Notes: generated by a model not told the origin, from the sequence alone. Positions 11,127 through 24,779 are shown, counted from the first letter of the stretch. The stretch is DNA of 64,000 nucleotides from Ligustrum vulgare (GCA_963555705.1 OY743170.1:15483596-15547595), one strand, 5' to 3'. Made by a program: numbers and translations.

Positions 11127-12674
11127 TAGTTTGGATCAAGATCAAACAGAAGTTCGGATTTGTTGAAGTAGGTACGGTGTCAAGGGAAGCTACTGAAGAT
11201 GGTGGGAAGCCAGCTTAGATTACACATCATCGAAGAATCATGAAGTGATTCATTTAATTTCATGGGTGTTTGATAAATATATGCGTAAATTTATCATGTA
11301 GTTTCATTGAACTGCGTGATATTTTCTTAGTAGTGATTGATTTTTTTCTGCAGGCTGTAGGCATGTGGGTTTTCCCTGAAATGGTTTTTTCCACGTAAAG
11401 CTCAAATATCATGTTCTGATTACTTTACAATTCCTCGTCGCTTTATATTTCTGCTCACAATTTATTATCAAGACGAATCTGTGATAGCTAGATTCATCCC
11501 ATTCCGAGTTGAACAAGACTTCACGTGTTTCTATTTATGCTTTACTACTTAGACAAATCTGTAATAGCTAGATTCATCTAACTAATAAAAAAATAGAAAA
11601 ATAGTAAACTTTAATCTGATTAATTGAGATCTAATTGTATTTTCCATCTAAATTAGATAACTACAAACTTTCGTGATCGTTTTTGCCCTCCGATTATTCT
11701 CACAATGTAAGTTTCTTTTTTCAACGGTATCATGAATCAATCACATATGCTAGAGCTAAAAATGGAACTTATAATAGAAAATACATAAGTAGTAACTTGA
11801 CCCACTATATAGGGTGACGGATCCTGACACGAGTTCGTGTTCTCCACTTCCTTTGATCTCAAGTTCTCAACTCATCGAGATATTTGATAAAGCAAACTGT
11901 CGACATCCTTTGTTTATCAAAGATCTTTCAAAATCACGAAAAGATGTACAAAATCATATCCACAGATTCAGATGAAATACTCACCAATCATGTGGAATTT
12001 AAGTTTTCCATATGATCATACAATGGAAAAGAATTCAAAATGATATGTTTAATACACACTAACTACAATATATTGGGCTTTATATAACACTTAATCATAG
12101 CAATCTTTTCTATAATGCTATGAATTAGAAACTAAGTAAATCTACATCCAATTTTATAGTATGTGGCCCATTTTAAAATTAGGGTGACCCATTTCTATTC
12201 CAAAAATACCTAAACGTTCCCAAATTTCTTATGGCTAAATATATTGCAACAACATCTTATATATGCATTGCATTTTAATAGTAAGAAATGTTTATAACCT
12301 TTAATTAATATTACAATTATGTCTCCAAAATTTTTTTCATCGTATTCTTATTTTAATTTTTTCATTAATTAATATATCTCGTCTCTTCTATTAATTTATG
12401 TCAAAAAATTTATCAAGAGGGATTAAAAAATTTATTTATCGCTTGTACACTTAATAAGTAAAAAAATCAAAATTTTAATTGAATACTTTTTCATTATTTT
12501 AAAGCACGGTAATAATAAAAAATTGGACGAAAGCCAACACGAAGGACAAAATTTGATAATTGTTGAAAATTTAATGATAAGAACTTGATGAAAAAAAATA
12601 AAGAACATAAACATAATAATCTTAAAAAAAAATTATGAACCAATAATACAATTAAAATGTGATGTAGTTATAAG
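11127..12674. other. AT-rich DNA with a possible copia LTR end; no gene
   Basis: The stretch near 11370-11400 (gggttttccctgaaa, then ttttttccacgtaaa) resembles the U5 region of many plant copia LTRs, but no partner LTR or coding sequence is present. A small duplicated phrase around agctagattcatc occurs at 11488 and 11560. I recognise nothing else. Confidence 0.35.
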
Positions 12675-13533
12675 TAGGGGTGAACAAAAAAAGGGAATCG
12701 AGTAAACCGAATCGAAACCAAACCGAAAAAATAGAAATATTTCGGTTCTTGAAAAAAAAATTCAAAACCGAAATTGAAACCGATTTTTTTTTTAAAAAAA
12801 TGAAACCGATCGATTCTTAAAATCAAAACCGATAAAAATATTTTTTTTTTGAATTTTTCATTGAATTAAACAACAAAATATATTTATATCTACACTTTAA
12901 TGTGTAGACAGTGGGTTAGAGGAGTATAAATTTACTCACAATTTTTCAATTTGAGAAATATTGTCCAGATTAGTAGTATTTTATTTAGAAATCATAACTC
13001 ACAATCTTCTCCAAGTAGAACCACACTTTAATGTATAAACACTTAGATAGTGTATGAAATGTTGTCTGTTTAATACACTATTATTATGAAATTTAGTAAT
13101 TTAGTTTTAAGTCATTTAATACATTATATTATTATTATTTTGTGAAATTTACTTTTAAATTTTTAATGAGATTCAAAGGTTTTTGCTTCCTTGACATTAT
13201 TTCTTTTTCAAATAAGAAGGGTTTTATAGTAGAAAAAAAGATTTTAACTATCAAGATTCTGACATTCACATTTGTGGTATATTATACATGAATTTAGAGT
13301 TTAATTTTAATTGGAAGCTTTATTTGGTTATATTTACCTTTAATTTTTCAAACAATTAATTTTATTTTTTTTTGTATTTATATCAAATTTAATTTTTTTA
13401 ATTGGAATCGAATAAAAATCGAAAAATAACCAAAAATCGAATCGAAATCGAAATCGTTCGATTCTTGTCTTTGAAAGAACTGAACCGAAATCGTACAGAA
13501 AGTTTCGATTCGATTTAGATTCTTTTAATAATA
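12675..13533. mobile_element. left part of hAT-like non-autonomous element split by the Helitron
   Basis: It begins taggggtgaacaaaaaaa after gttataag. It is filled with aaccgaa/atcgaa words at both ends, a style typical of plant hAT-type small elements starting TAGGGGTGA. The right end may be the 28 bp after the Helitron (27881-27908), ending gttctgcccaa, a degenerate complement of the left terminus (8/11). The next 8 bp (gttgaaat) match the left flank at 5/8. No transposase is encoded. Confidence 0.5.
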
Positions 13534-13561
13534 CTAGTTAGACGCACGTACGATGCACGTG
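13534..13561 (-). other. Helitron 3' terminus: hairpin plus CTAG
   Basis: The arms CACGT (13545-13549) and ACGTG (13557-13561) flank a 7-nt loop. On the minus strand, CTAG follows and then T. In Helitrons this hairpin acts as the termination signal for strand transfer. Confidence 0.8.
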
Positions 13562-14090
13562 TCGTATATTAACTAAGTAAGTAATAGCGTGGAAAAAGAT
13601 TTTTTGTATTGAGAGATGATATAGATTAAGTATAATGACAAGAATGAGGAGAAAAAAGATGAGAAAGGGTGTAGAGGCATTAGGAATCTGTAGGTTTCTT
13701 GATGCATCTAAATAGAGGCAACAATTTTAACAAATAACTAATAATGTAACCTGGATTGCAAGTGCATGTTAAGTAGAAGGATACACAAAATAAAACATAA
13801 TATTCCCTTCATTTACATCACTTGAAATATGAAGTTCATTACAAAGATGTAATCTACAAAAGTGAAGGGAGAACGATAAAGATGGATAAGGTACATAAAC
13901 TAAGATTATCAATGCTACAAATCCAAAAAAGCAAAAAAAAGGTCCTTCTAGCATTATTTACAATAGGACAAAGGATTGTTCTTAACAGACTATTAGTTCG
14001 TAGCATTGATATTGTTTGAACATAACGAAACCTTTGTTAATCAAGCTTTCTTTTACCCATGGCATGTTCAGTGGTGGAGCCTAGAAGAGG

Positions 14091-16580
14091 CTATTCTGCT
14101 TCAGTTTTAATATTTTGGTGCTGTTTTTCCATTGACAGTTCGAACAGTGTTCTTTTGGCCGATGGAGCTTCGATTTCATCTGTGTCATTGCTATGATCTT
14201 TGTCATCTATACAAAGCAATTTTGTGGGGCTTTCAGTGTGTTTTGTTGATGTTTCTACAATAGATGGGACAGCATCAATGACAAATATGACTTCGTACTT
14301 GTATTGTGTAGAATTTCGTTCAAGTTGTGTTGCCTTTAGATAGAAGACTCGTTCCTCATCAGTAGCAGCAATGATTTTATCATGGTGTGTGGTATTTCCC
14401 TGTGATCAAAAGAAGAATGATGACAGTAAATGGCATATTTTTTTTTTTTTTTTACATTCATTAGTACATAACTGAGGTGTAAAAGTGTAATAGGAAATTT
14501 TGTTTTGGTTGACCATTGGGTAGAAATGAGGTATTTGCTAGGACAAGAATTACAAATATTTTTGTATAAAATGACGCGAAAAGTTGGACTAAAATCTGTA
14601 GTGCAAAAAAGAAAAAGATTATTAATTATTGGTGGTACACTGGCACTTACTTCTTTGGTGAACTTCATTAAATCTTCAGCAGTGCACTTTAAGATTAATT
14701 CAGCAGGTTCTCCAATAGCACTTGCAGTAAGAATTCCACTTGCATCTTCAAGTTGGACATTAGTGTTTGCTCTATAAGAAATGTAAAGAAATATTTTTTA
14801 AAAATGTAATAAATTTTAACAAATTTGTAAGGATAATAGGAAGAGTAATGTTTACATTTTTTCATTGAAGGAATGTGATAACAAGTAGTATAAAGGGTAC
14901 CTTGGGACAGCAATTGAAGAGTCTATTTTACAGTATATGCAGTCAAAATTTTCCCCAAATTCAGCATGTGTACCCTTCTTACAATGATTGCATGACATAT
15001 ACCAAAATGTCTGTTTTATTGCTCTAATAGTAGCTGATGTTTTAACCCAGTAATATTTGCGCTGGTAAAATATGACGTGTTACAATGATACAGAAACAGA
15101 ATTATTATTTTATAAATATTCATTTTCTACAGTAATAAATTGTTATGCAAAAATGAAAATATGTTACCCCTAGCAGACGTCCTTTTAGATTCTGAATCTA
15201 GGTTATTTTTTTGCTTGAGGGTGGGGAAAGCTTTGTTAGGCTGACAGCAAAATGGTGCATCTCATGCGCTATTTCATTAAGATGTTCAACATGAGACTCA
15301 ATCCTTGCATTTCATCAGTATACTTATCGACATTATTATGTAAATAAAGAATAACATATATAGAAAATAAATAACAAGGCGTACACATTCACTCACACAA
15401 ACACACACACACACGCACATACACATACACACAGATACAGACATATATATATATAAGTTACCAATTCTTGAATATAGCAACTTGTTGAAATGGCGCATCT
15501 ACGAAGAAAGTGCTGGTAGATTTGGAAGACAGCGTTAAACCTGAGCAAGGAGAAAATTGAACACAATTTTAAATGGCAGGAAAATTAAAATAGTAAAATA
15601 GTATGTAGTTAGGTTGAGCTAATGTTACCATTGAAGGAAGAAACTTTCAAACGAGTGGCTAATATGACTGGTTTTTTGGATAAGTTTTCAGCTAGTATGG
15701 TGCATTCAGCGTCAACATAATTATCCCACATGGTTAAGATGATTGTGTGAAAGTTCCTATCAATAAGTAAGACATCCTGGACATATGTCTGACTGCCATA
15801 ACGTGTTTGAACAAGCCGTTTTGGACGCATGTCTATAGCAACAGCAAGTATGGCTGAATTTATTCCGTAGACAATTACATTAGACACGTTGATAATAATA
15901 ATAAAAAAAAAAGTATTGCTAGAAATGATTATAACATATTGAAATTTTCAAGTATGAAATATATAAATAAATGTGAAGGGAAACAAAAGTATGTGAAATG
16001 TGAATATGCTTACTTATGTCTGCAGTTGAATCCATAAATGCTTCGAGCTGATCAAATGGTGTGATTGTATATGTTGAAAAAAAAAATTGCATATTATCCT
16101 CGTCGAGTTCTTCAACTTTAGTCTTACCAGAAATTGTCCATTGCACTTCACCAACTGAAGATCTGTACTCTGGTTTAGTATCTTTCACGAAAGCATTTGA
16201 GATTAGATATGTTTTGGCAAGCAATAGTTTATCTGCAAATGCCTGAATATTTGCATCATACAATGTAGCATGTACTTTATTTCCCTGTATTTGTTTTAAG
16301 AAAAAGGAAAAAAAAAATATTACAGATTGTTTTTTCAGTAAATAAAAAACTATCATGTTATGAAAAAACATTCAGGACTGTACAATTGATTGCCAAAATT
16401 TGTGTTTAGTTTTTTTTTATTTTTGCTGCTAACCTGAAGATTCATTAAAACCATGTTTTGATAGCGACTTGTCCCATGTTTCGCTTGTTTTGGGGACATC
16501 TTTTCAGCAACTATGACTTTGGCTCGCCAATTTTGTTGATTAGGAGATATTTCAGGAATCAATTTCAGGATTTCTGTCAT
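14091..16580 (-). CDS. Helitron RPA-like single-strand DNA-binding protein (about 8 exons)
   Basis: Proposed exons on the minus strand, from GT..AG signals and family-like protein: 16580-16435 or so, 16284-16014, about 15878-15629, 15540-15462, one uncertain near 15300-15200, 15061-14901, 14771-14651 and 14399-14091 (stop TAG). The product resembles the large RPA subunit, with OB-fold segments and then a C-terminal domain with zinc ribbon C-x2-C-x13-C-x2-C (CNHCKKG..FDCIYC, about 14940-15010). Plant Helitrons commonly carry such a gene, thought to coat single-stranded DNA during rolling-circle transposition. No stop interrupts the recognised exons, but exon 3 lacks a clear AG acceptor and exon 5 is unclear. 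Confidence 0.75.
15385..15455. repeat. (CA)n/(TA)n microsatellite in an RPA intron
   Basis: A mixed CA-rich then TA-rich run lies between the proposed RPA exons. The Cys/Val-repeat ORF read from it on the minus strand is an artefact. Confidence 0.85.
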
Positions 16581-18040
16581 TTTGATTAGTCTGATAGCAG
16601 TAGTAAGAGGAAATGTAATTAATTTTTGAATTGTTTATGTTCTATTAGAAGTGAAAAAAAAAAGCAAGTACATTGATAGTGTTTTAAATAACAAAATGAA
16701 CATAAAAAAGGAATTTTTTAGAAAGGACTAATTTATTCTACTATTATATATTAATTTATATATATGAAAAAACAAGAAGGAATAAGAAAATATAGGGTGA
16801 AAATCAATACATAAGAAATTGGAACTGTATGATTGAAGAAGTTAAAGAGAAAATGAAATATGTACTGTTTATAGACATTTTTCATTTTTAATATAAGAAC
16901 ATAATAATAAAAAATAAATAAAGCAAGAATGAACTCTATACTGTTTTTTTTTTTTTTTTTTGTTAAGAAAAAAGAAGCTGCATGAAGGTAAATGATTATC
17001 TAAAGAAAAGGCAAAGTTTGAAATGATTAAAATGATTTCTTATTTGAAGATGATAAATCTGTATATCAAAATTATGTTTTCTTTATAAAGGTGCAACAAA
17101 CAACTATCTTTGGCATACAGAAATTCATTTTCAATATAGTTGAAGTTAGAAAAGGTAATGTATCAAAACATATTTACAAATACATAACAGGCTGATTTGA
17201 AAAAAATTGTATTACCAATTCTTGCTTATGCTTTATATGCAGAGTTAGCAGGAAACAGAAGTAAAATTAAAAGGATACATTTTCTCAAGATAAAAAAATA
17301 GATTTTGACTATGTGATGTAATCTAAGTGCAAGTTATGTAAGTAAAAGTAAAAAGAAATGTACAGACTTATTTGTTCTGTAAAGAAAAAGAAATTTCAAA
17401 TGATGAAAATGATTTCTTATATTTGAAGATGATATATCTTCTATTTAAAAAAAAATCTTTATATAAAGTTGCAACAAAAATAAACTTTGATAAACAGAAA
17501 AATTCAACTACAATAGAGTTAATGTTACCAAGGAATTAATAATCTATTACAACATATTTACACATACATAACTGGTTCATTTGTGTAAAATGTGTAGTGT
17601 TAATGCTTGTTCATGTTTCATAATATGCACAGTAAGCAAGAATATAGAGAACAAAATTGTAATATTACAAGGATACATTGTTTCAGAATTAAAACAAAAA
17701 AACAAAAAAAAGGACTTTGGATATGTGATTTAAATCTAAGGTATGTCAGTAATAAAACTGAAAAAAATATGTACAGGTTTATCTGTTCTTACCAAGAGGA
17801 GTGGAGAAGATGGAAGTTCCTGTAATGGCTTGTGCAGATGAAACTAAGAAGCTCCTCACGTGTATATTTTTTTTTTTGTTTTTTTTTGTTTGAAACAATG
17901 AACAAATGAATGAATTTATATATGTTTGAGATTTGGTTTTGTCTGGAACAGAAAATTAGGGAGGAAGAATGGTACTGGCAAGGTGATGAAAGAGAAATAT
18001 AATATAGTATTAGTACAATGAGTAGGTAAGGAGCTGATTA

Positions 18041-18088
<48 letters not shown>

Positions 18089-20290
18089 AAGTAATGGGCT
18101 TTTCTGGGAACAGGTAAACTGGCTGACTGGTGACTGAAATGTAGAATGACAGTTTTTCTGTTCACAGTATGGAAGAGAACCATATCTAAAGGACAGATAA
18201 TTGTTTTTTTTTTTTTTTTGTATAGTACAAAAAAAAATCTAGTTTAATACAGAGATATAAATAATAAATATATATAAGTTTGTTTTTCTGTATATATCTA
18301 CGTCTGTTTGTTTTATATAGGGATATATATATATATATATATATAGTGTGTGTATGTGTGTGTGTGTGTGTGTACTAAACTTGTAAGATTTGTGTATGAG
18401 CTTATAATAAGTGAGGACTGTTTTTGTCTAAGAAATTTGCCTAACTGAAACTATTTTTGAAGAATGATTCAAATTTTTTAAAGTAAAATGTGTTCATAAG
18501 ATGAAAGCTTAATGTGTTAACTAATTATTAGCTTTCAAAAAAAAAAAAAATAGTTTTTTTTGGACTCAAGATTAGAACTAATATATTTTGTTATTTAGGA
18601 AATCAATATAAAAAAGTAAAGATATGTTTTTTTTCATTAATTAAAGTCATGCAGGAGTTAATTAGTATTTCTTTTATTACTTAAAAACAATGTAGATGCA
18701 GTCAAGATATGAAGGATTAAGATTAAAATGTTATTGATTTGATAGATAAAATACAGCAAATCTAGAATATGGTTTTGAATGTATGCTATTGCATTTTATT
18801 GGAGTCAATACATGAGGAAGGGATAAAAAATTAATAGGAGTACTTTTATGAAATATACACTTTTCGTATATATTTTTATGTGTACTTGTGTATTTGATTG
18901 ATGTCAGTTTATATATATTTCGATAGGTACTTCCATAGTCACTGATGAGTAATGTGAGCATGTATAGAAAGGAAAGAAAAAGACGTGAAGAAAAATGTAC
19001 TTAGGATGACCTTCTTCAAGATATATAAACTTGCAACAAATATAGGAAAATTAATGAATATAACAGTTTAAGAAAAAAATGGGGGAAAAAAATATAGAAC
19101 CTATGTGTAATTAAATAAATAGGATATAAGGAATGAATAAAATTTACAAGAACAAGTTTGTATATTAAAAATAAATGTAGAAAAGAAAAAGAAAAAAATA
19201 CTTAATAACTGATCATCAAAAGAAAAATGGTTGTGAGTTTTTATTATTTGCAAGAAGAGTTTAAAACAATTTGAATAAAAAAAAAAAAACGAATAACAAA
19301 TAACATTTTTAAAAAATACACACATGATGTAACTAAATGACATAATAGAGATGTATGTAAATGTGAATTCAAGTTAAAGCAAAGATCAAGCAATTGATAA
19401 CAAAAAAATTATGAATAATAGGGAAGAAATTTCACATATCGTGTAAAAGATGAAACCAATGGAAGCAAAAAAAAAGCGGGTTTTAATAATTGTTTTTTCC
19501 TGTGTCATTTTGCGAAAACAGGTTGGAGATTTTGGTTTTCTTAGAATTCTTGAATATTAATTTTTTGCTCAATAAAAAATTTATCAATGTTGGAGAACTA
19601 AAACGGGTAACTTATCTAGAAAGAACAAAAAAAAAAAATTCATCGATTGAATAGTGATGCCTGCACATGTGACCATTCGTCGATATGAACTGTGAAACAA
19701 GAGAAAAATGTTTAAAATCATTAGAGATCAATGAAGAATAAATAAAACGAAATATGAATAGCTAAAGTAATTAGTTTAGAAATTTATGATTTAAGAATGA
19801 ATTGGCACTTTAGATAAGATTGGTACTTGAAAAATTTTATCTAGATATTAAAAATAGTGCAAGAATCCATTTTTGTATATAGTTTTTTTTTTTTTTTTTT
19901 TTTTTTTTGTGAATTGTAATAATGTAAAATGTATATGTATAATTTGTTGTAGCCTAGAGGCAAAAAAAAGGAATAAAATTGTAAAGAAATATGAAAAAGG
20001 ATGTGATGTGTAGAAAAAAAATACCTTATCACTCTTTGCAATGTAGCTTGTATCATAGTTTCCTTTTCATGTGCTAGATGAAAAGTAAGTCGACAACATG
20101 TTTACCTTCACATGTGCAAGCTTATGCATTGTATCACTGGGAAGAAAAAAAATAAGTATTTGAATAAGTAAAAGATGTATAGTTATGTACAAATGAATAG
20201 ACTTTAAGATAAAGGACAAATAAATGTTGAATGAGATATGAAATAGAAAAATAGATAGTTTCTCAATTAAAATGTTGGAAAAAATACCTG
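16581..20290. other. AT-rich spacer between the Helitron genes
   Basis: No protein-like ORF is seen. It contains poly-A/T runs and microsatellites: (AT)n about 18041-18085, (AT)n 18321-18345 and (TG)n about 18345-18373. It should hold the promoter and 5' leader of the RPA gene and the 3' end of RepHel. I cannot place either precisely. Confidence 0.6.
17017..17800. repeat. tandem duplication, period about 377 bp, inside the Helitron
   Basis: Copy 1 (17017-17390) and copy 2 (17394-17800) share a series of landmarks: aatgatttctta, ataaag-tgcaac, a cacatacataac-like phrase, aaggatacatt and gttctg. They have diverged by many small changes, so the duplication is older than the exon duplication upstream. 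It is non-coding. Confidence 0.7.
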
Positions 20291-22577
20291 TTATGTATGA
20301 ATAGTTGATAAAATTTCTTTGTAAACAACATTAGGTGTGCATGTCAAATGTGTTAAATATTTTTCTAATGGTTTAAGTAAAATTTTAATAGAACGGCTTG
20401 TCATGGCTCTTGATAAAGCTACATATAGTTGACCATGAGAGAATACAGGTTCTGGAAGATATAGTCCAACAAAATCTAAAGTTTGACCTTGAGCTTTGTT
20501 TATTGTCATAGCGAAACATGGACGTATAGGAAATTGTGTTCTTTTGAAGGGTGTTGATGTTCTATCGCTCTCAAGTGGTATGAATGGGATTCTAGGAAGA
20601 AAAACTTGTTTTCCACTATATTCTCCAATAGCAATTTCTGCTGCTATAATATTTCTTTCAAACTTTCGACAAATTAATCTTGTACCATTACATAAGCCTT
20701 CAGATGGGTTAATATTTCTAAGTAATATCACAGGACAATTTTCTTTTAATAGTAGTTCATGTGGAGGAATGCCGTTTGGAGTTAATGTATTTAAGAAATC
20801 TTCATGGATACTTTGATCAGTTTTTTCAAGTGTTTCATCAAAACTATAGTACGTTATTATGTTACCAGGAATGCTGTGTAGTAAAATACTATTGATCTGA
20901 TCAACACATTCATTTTTAGGAGTTAAAATTACTCTGTTTATCAAATTACTTACATTGTGAGCATAAGTAGTTACATCTGGAAAAACTATTGATATCGAAT
21001 TTTTAAGAGCAGTAATCTCATCGTCAAAACATAATGTCATATGAGAAGGCAATTCTATCATTTGGCATGAGTGTTTTTTTGTTCACCGTCTCCAATAGAA
21101 AGTAAAAATTTAGAGAATGAAGGGTCTAATTGAGCTCTCATATTTTGCACTAATTGAAATTTAGTAAATAAAGGCCATAATGTGGAAGAAACTAAACTTG
21201 CTTTAATCACATCTTCTTTTGTTCCCCTAGGAATAATAGGTAAAACTTGACGAAAATCACCTCCAGTACAACTACTTTTGCACCAAAGGACTTATCCACA
21301 TCAGTTACATCGCGTAACATTTTATCTAATGCCTCAACAGTGCAACGATTTACCATTGGTGCTTCATCCCATATGATAAGCTTACAAAGTCTAAACAGAC
21401 ATGCTAAGGCAGATTGCTTACTTATTGAACAATTAATAAAGTCTTCATTTATTTCAATTGGGATTTTAAATCTTGAATGTGCAGTTCTTCCACCTGGCAA
21501 TAAAGAAGCTGCAACTCCAGATGAAGTTGTTGCTATAGCAATTAAGTTTTTTGATCTTATAGCTTGTAGCAAAGACTTATATAAATATGTCTTACCTGTT
21601 CCCCCTGGACCATCAATGAAGAACATACCAGGTTTTTCATTGTATACATGATGTAAAATTTGGTTGTAAGCTGTGCGTTGTTCTACATTTAAAGAATTCT
21701 CATCAAAGCTTTCAGTAGAAATATTTGTATGTCTCATTTCTTCATCAATCATGTTTCTCAGGATTTCTTCTGATAAAACTATATCAAATGGTACTAAGTA
21801 GTAATCATTTATGTTTTTACCTAATGGTTCCAAAAATGAATGTATAGATTTTAGAGCCTTTTATTTCTGCATTAATGAAGTTAATATTTTGGTGTATAAA
21901 ATCTTCGATCATATTTTCTTTGAATTTATCCCATAAAAAATGTGGATTATTGGGAGTACAATAAGCTAATATAGTTGCAAATAGTCTACGAAGTGTAAAT
22001 GGCATTTGATAAGCAATAGCTTCATCTAAACACATTTCACAATAATCATCACCACGTAACAAACCGTGTAGAAGAGCTGCCTCACGAAAAGATGATGTCA
22101 AGACACCATTGACTAATCTTAAATCTTGGAATGATGTTGGGCCTTTAATATGATTTAGCAAAAGGCGTAGATAGTATCTTTCACCTTCAACCGGATTTGC
22201 TGTAACTATTCTTCCAATAACATTTCTGTTTTTTCTAGGAGTCCATGTTCGACTTGTTCCATCCCAAACAAAGAATGAAGGAAAGTCTCGATATAAAATA
22301 GTACGTGCTTTTTCATTATTTTGATTAGAGCTAAAGAATTCTGTTAGCATACTTCTCTTTGTAAACTCTCTACTAATAACTGATTCTAAGTTATCAGATT
22401 CTTTATATGTGACTACGTGTTTATTTTCAAGATGTAGCTGTAATGAAACAACTGATGGAGACATATCAGATAATATGAATCCATAAATTCTCCATACTGC
22501 TTCTGGTGGAGAGATCCACCGAGCGGATTGGTATCTTGAAATCTCATCGTACTATGGTCTTCTATGGAAAAAGCTAC
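20291..22577 (-). pseudogene. RepHel helicase domain (PIF1 type), frameshifted
   Basis: This is the C-terminal half of the Helitron transposase, a 5'-3' SF1B helicase that unwinds the donor strand. Walker A GPGGTGKT (about 21588-21611), Walker B IIWDEAPM (about 21353-21376) and the late motif INKAQGQTLD near 20480 are all readable, and the C-terminus NVVYKEIL is family-like. Frame breaks occur near 22545, 21850, 21268 and in an A7 run near 21085, so no complete helicase can be made. The conserved protein continues across each break in another frame, which suggests single small indels. Confidence 0.85.
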
Positions 22578-23589
22578 TCAATCATGTCCTTTATAAACAT
22601 ATTTGTAAAGATATTTGACAGCTTTTACGGTCGAACATATTTCAACATTTATGTGACAATCATATTTACTTATTAGATACAGGTTGTGAGGCACAACCCA
22701 TCTATTATCTAATACATGACCTCTGACCTTAATTGTTCTACCATCATTACGTCGTCTATATTTTGGGTATGAATCATTACCTAAAGAAGTTGTATGTACA
22801 TAGTCCTTTGGATATTTATTTTTGCATAATTTGTTCTTCAACATGCACACATTTTTGGGATTTAATGTGCCACATGGACCATGCATCATATGTTTTGCAA
22901 CAATAGGGTATAATAAAGGTTCCTTATTTTTGTCTGGAATTTCACAACTAACAATTCTATCAACCATATCAATTGAAGTAACTTTTGAACCGGATTTAAA
23001 GATAAGTAAAAAATGAGCATGCGGGAGGCCTCTTTTTTGGAATTCAATGACATATATATATGCAGCAATGGGTCCTAAAATTTGTCTTTTAAATAGATCT
23101 ACTTTAAGTTCTAATCTTGCTTTAAAAACACGTGTCATCAAATCTGGTCTATTTTGCTTGTCATCATTGTGTTTAAGCTCAGAGATAATTTCTGGCCAAT
23201 TTGGGTTACACGTTATTGTTAAGAAAACATCAGGACGGCCATATTTTTGGACTAATGACATGGCATCCATATATCGTTTTCTGTTATCCCTTGGTCCACC
23301 GGTAAAAGACGATGGTAAAATTGTTTTCTTGCCTATTTTATGAGCATTAGTCTCACCTATTTCAACACTGTCTACAATTCCTTGGTAAAGTTCGGATCTT
23401 ATGACTGTTTGATTATTACGAAAGTAGTTTAACCTAGAAGTTTCAATCTTAACATACATGTCAACAACATATTGTTGGAAAAGTCTACCAGCATGAAGCA
23501 AAACAAACTTACTTTGTTCACGAATCTGTAACTTGTAGCAATAATACTCGCGACATGATACTTGTGATCTACATTTTTTTTCCTCATAA
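22578..23589 (-). pseudogene. RepHel Rep (HUH endonuclease) domain
   Basis: This domain nicks DNA and joins strands in rolling-circle transposition. In order: FLTITCNPNW (about 23225-23196), then the HUH metal motif HAH in GLPHAHFLL (about 23030), then the tyrosine motif YLYKYVYKG just before 22578. All three catalytic elements are intact. A TGA stop at 22580-22578 follows at once, where the family normally has a basic residue, so CGA to TGA is likely. The exon begins at 23589 after a TTTTTGCAG acceptor. A frame change in an A8 run (about 23575) precedes the conserved CREYYCYKLQ. Confidence 0.88.
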
Positions 23590-23701
23590 CTGCAAAAAGA
23601 AAAAGATAAAAAAATTATAAAAAACTTGGAAAGATAAAGAACATGAATCGATCAATTTATATTCCTGTATACATATATAGCAAAAGTATATTGTAGAATA
23701 C

Positions 23702-24719
23702 CTAAACTTTCGTTTTCAATTAATTCATCTGCTGTATGAACGTTTGTAATGTTCCAATTAGGATCTTTTATATTAGAACACAATAGTCCTTTTTTACACC
23801 TTTGTATACCTTCATACCATCCTGACTCACCATATGGAAAAAGCAATGGATATTGAAGTGGATCATAACATCCATAGTAGTAATGGACCCTATGTGAATG
23901 TCCAGTGTGACCATAAATTACAATGTCGCGAGCTCTGTTAGTCGATGACGAATCTTCATCGACCCAAACAACAGCGACTTGTGAAGCTGTAGGTGTGTTA
24001 AAAACTCTTTGGTCTAGACAAGGGTCACAACGTATTTGTATTTTACATGATTCCACGTGCTCAACATTACTCAAAGAACGAAAGAATTTACAATATGGAT
24101 TAACATCAAGAATGTCTATTAATAAACGTATGGTTGGTTCAGTCAATTTGTTAGAATTGTTCAATCTATTTTGGATCTCATTTTCGGTATCATAAAAATA
24201 CAATTGTAAATAGCTCGGATCATTTTCAGAAGGTAACAATTGGTTAATGTAATGATAAACCTGTCCTTGAACCCTAAATGTGTATATGCCTTTATTCTCT
24301 CGACATAGTTCTTTGTCATACATTACACCAAATGATGTGAAGGCAAAATGATTATTATAAGTGCGTGCAATTTTTTTAAAATTGTAATGCTTCATCTGTC
24401 TTTGATGTGAAAAGATTGTAAAGTTGATTTGGTGTATCATGCGCACGTAATTTGACTTTACCATCAGAACAACAAAAGCCTTTACTTTCTTTGTAAAGTT
24501 TTTTCGCTTGACAAAATACACAGTATGTTGGTGCAGGAAGAACGTATGATCTGATAGGAAGTTTGCTCAAGTCAAAATCTTTATGATGATTATTTGCAAC
24601 TAATAATTCATTATCGGTTTGATTTTCATTTTCTACATCATGAACGACATTATTGTCCAAATGAAAACCAATCTCGTGTTCACTTTGGAAGCATGAAAGT
24701 TGATCATCAAGAGTAGGAA
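23702..24719 (-). pseudogene. RepHel N-terminal region (Helitron-like N domain)
   Basis: The exon starts at 24719 after an AG acceptor and ends at a GT donor at 23701-23700. The protein runs YCVFCQAKKLYKE (a Cys pair, possible zinc-binding region), then FAFTSFGV, VYHYINQLLP, VVWVDED and YPLLFPYGE, a pattern familiar from plant Helitron transposases. A frame change near 24385, next to a T6/A4 run, splits it. The fragment before the break ends DEALQF and the next resumes at KKIARTYNN. Confidence 0.82.
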
Positions 24720-24720
24720 C

Positions 24721-24721
24721 T

Positions 24722-24758
<37 letters not shown>

Positions 24759-24759
24759 A
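24721..24759. repeat. (CA)n(TA)n microsatellite
   Basis: It sits directly upstream of the proposed RepHel exon 3 acceptor, within the intron. Confidence 0.85.
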
Positions 24760-24779
24760 GAAACAATTGCTAGAGCGCG

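Noticed and set aside
15298..15498. Cys/Val-repeat minus-strand ORF
   Set aside because: Translation of a CA/TA microsatellite within an RPA intron.
20496..20816. Plus-strand ORF over the helicase C-terminus
   Set aside because: Antisense shadow of the helicase; the minus strand encodes clear PIF1-type motifs.
21247..24195. Other + strand ORFs across RepHel (21247-21651, 23047-23343, 23923-24195)
   Set aside because: Antisense shadows of Rep/helicase exons with no family resemblance.
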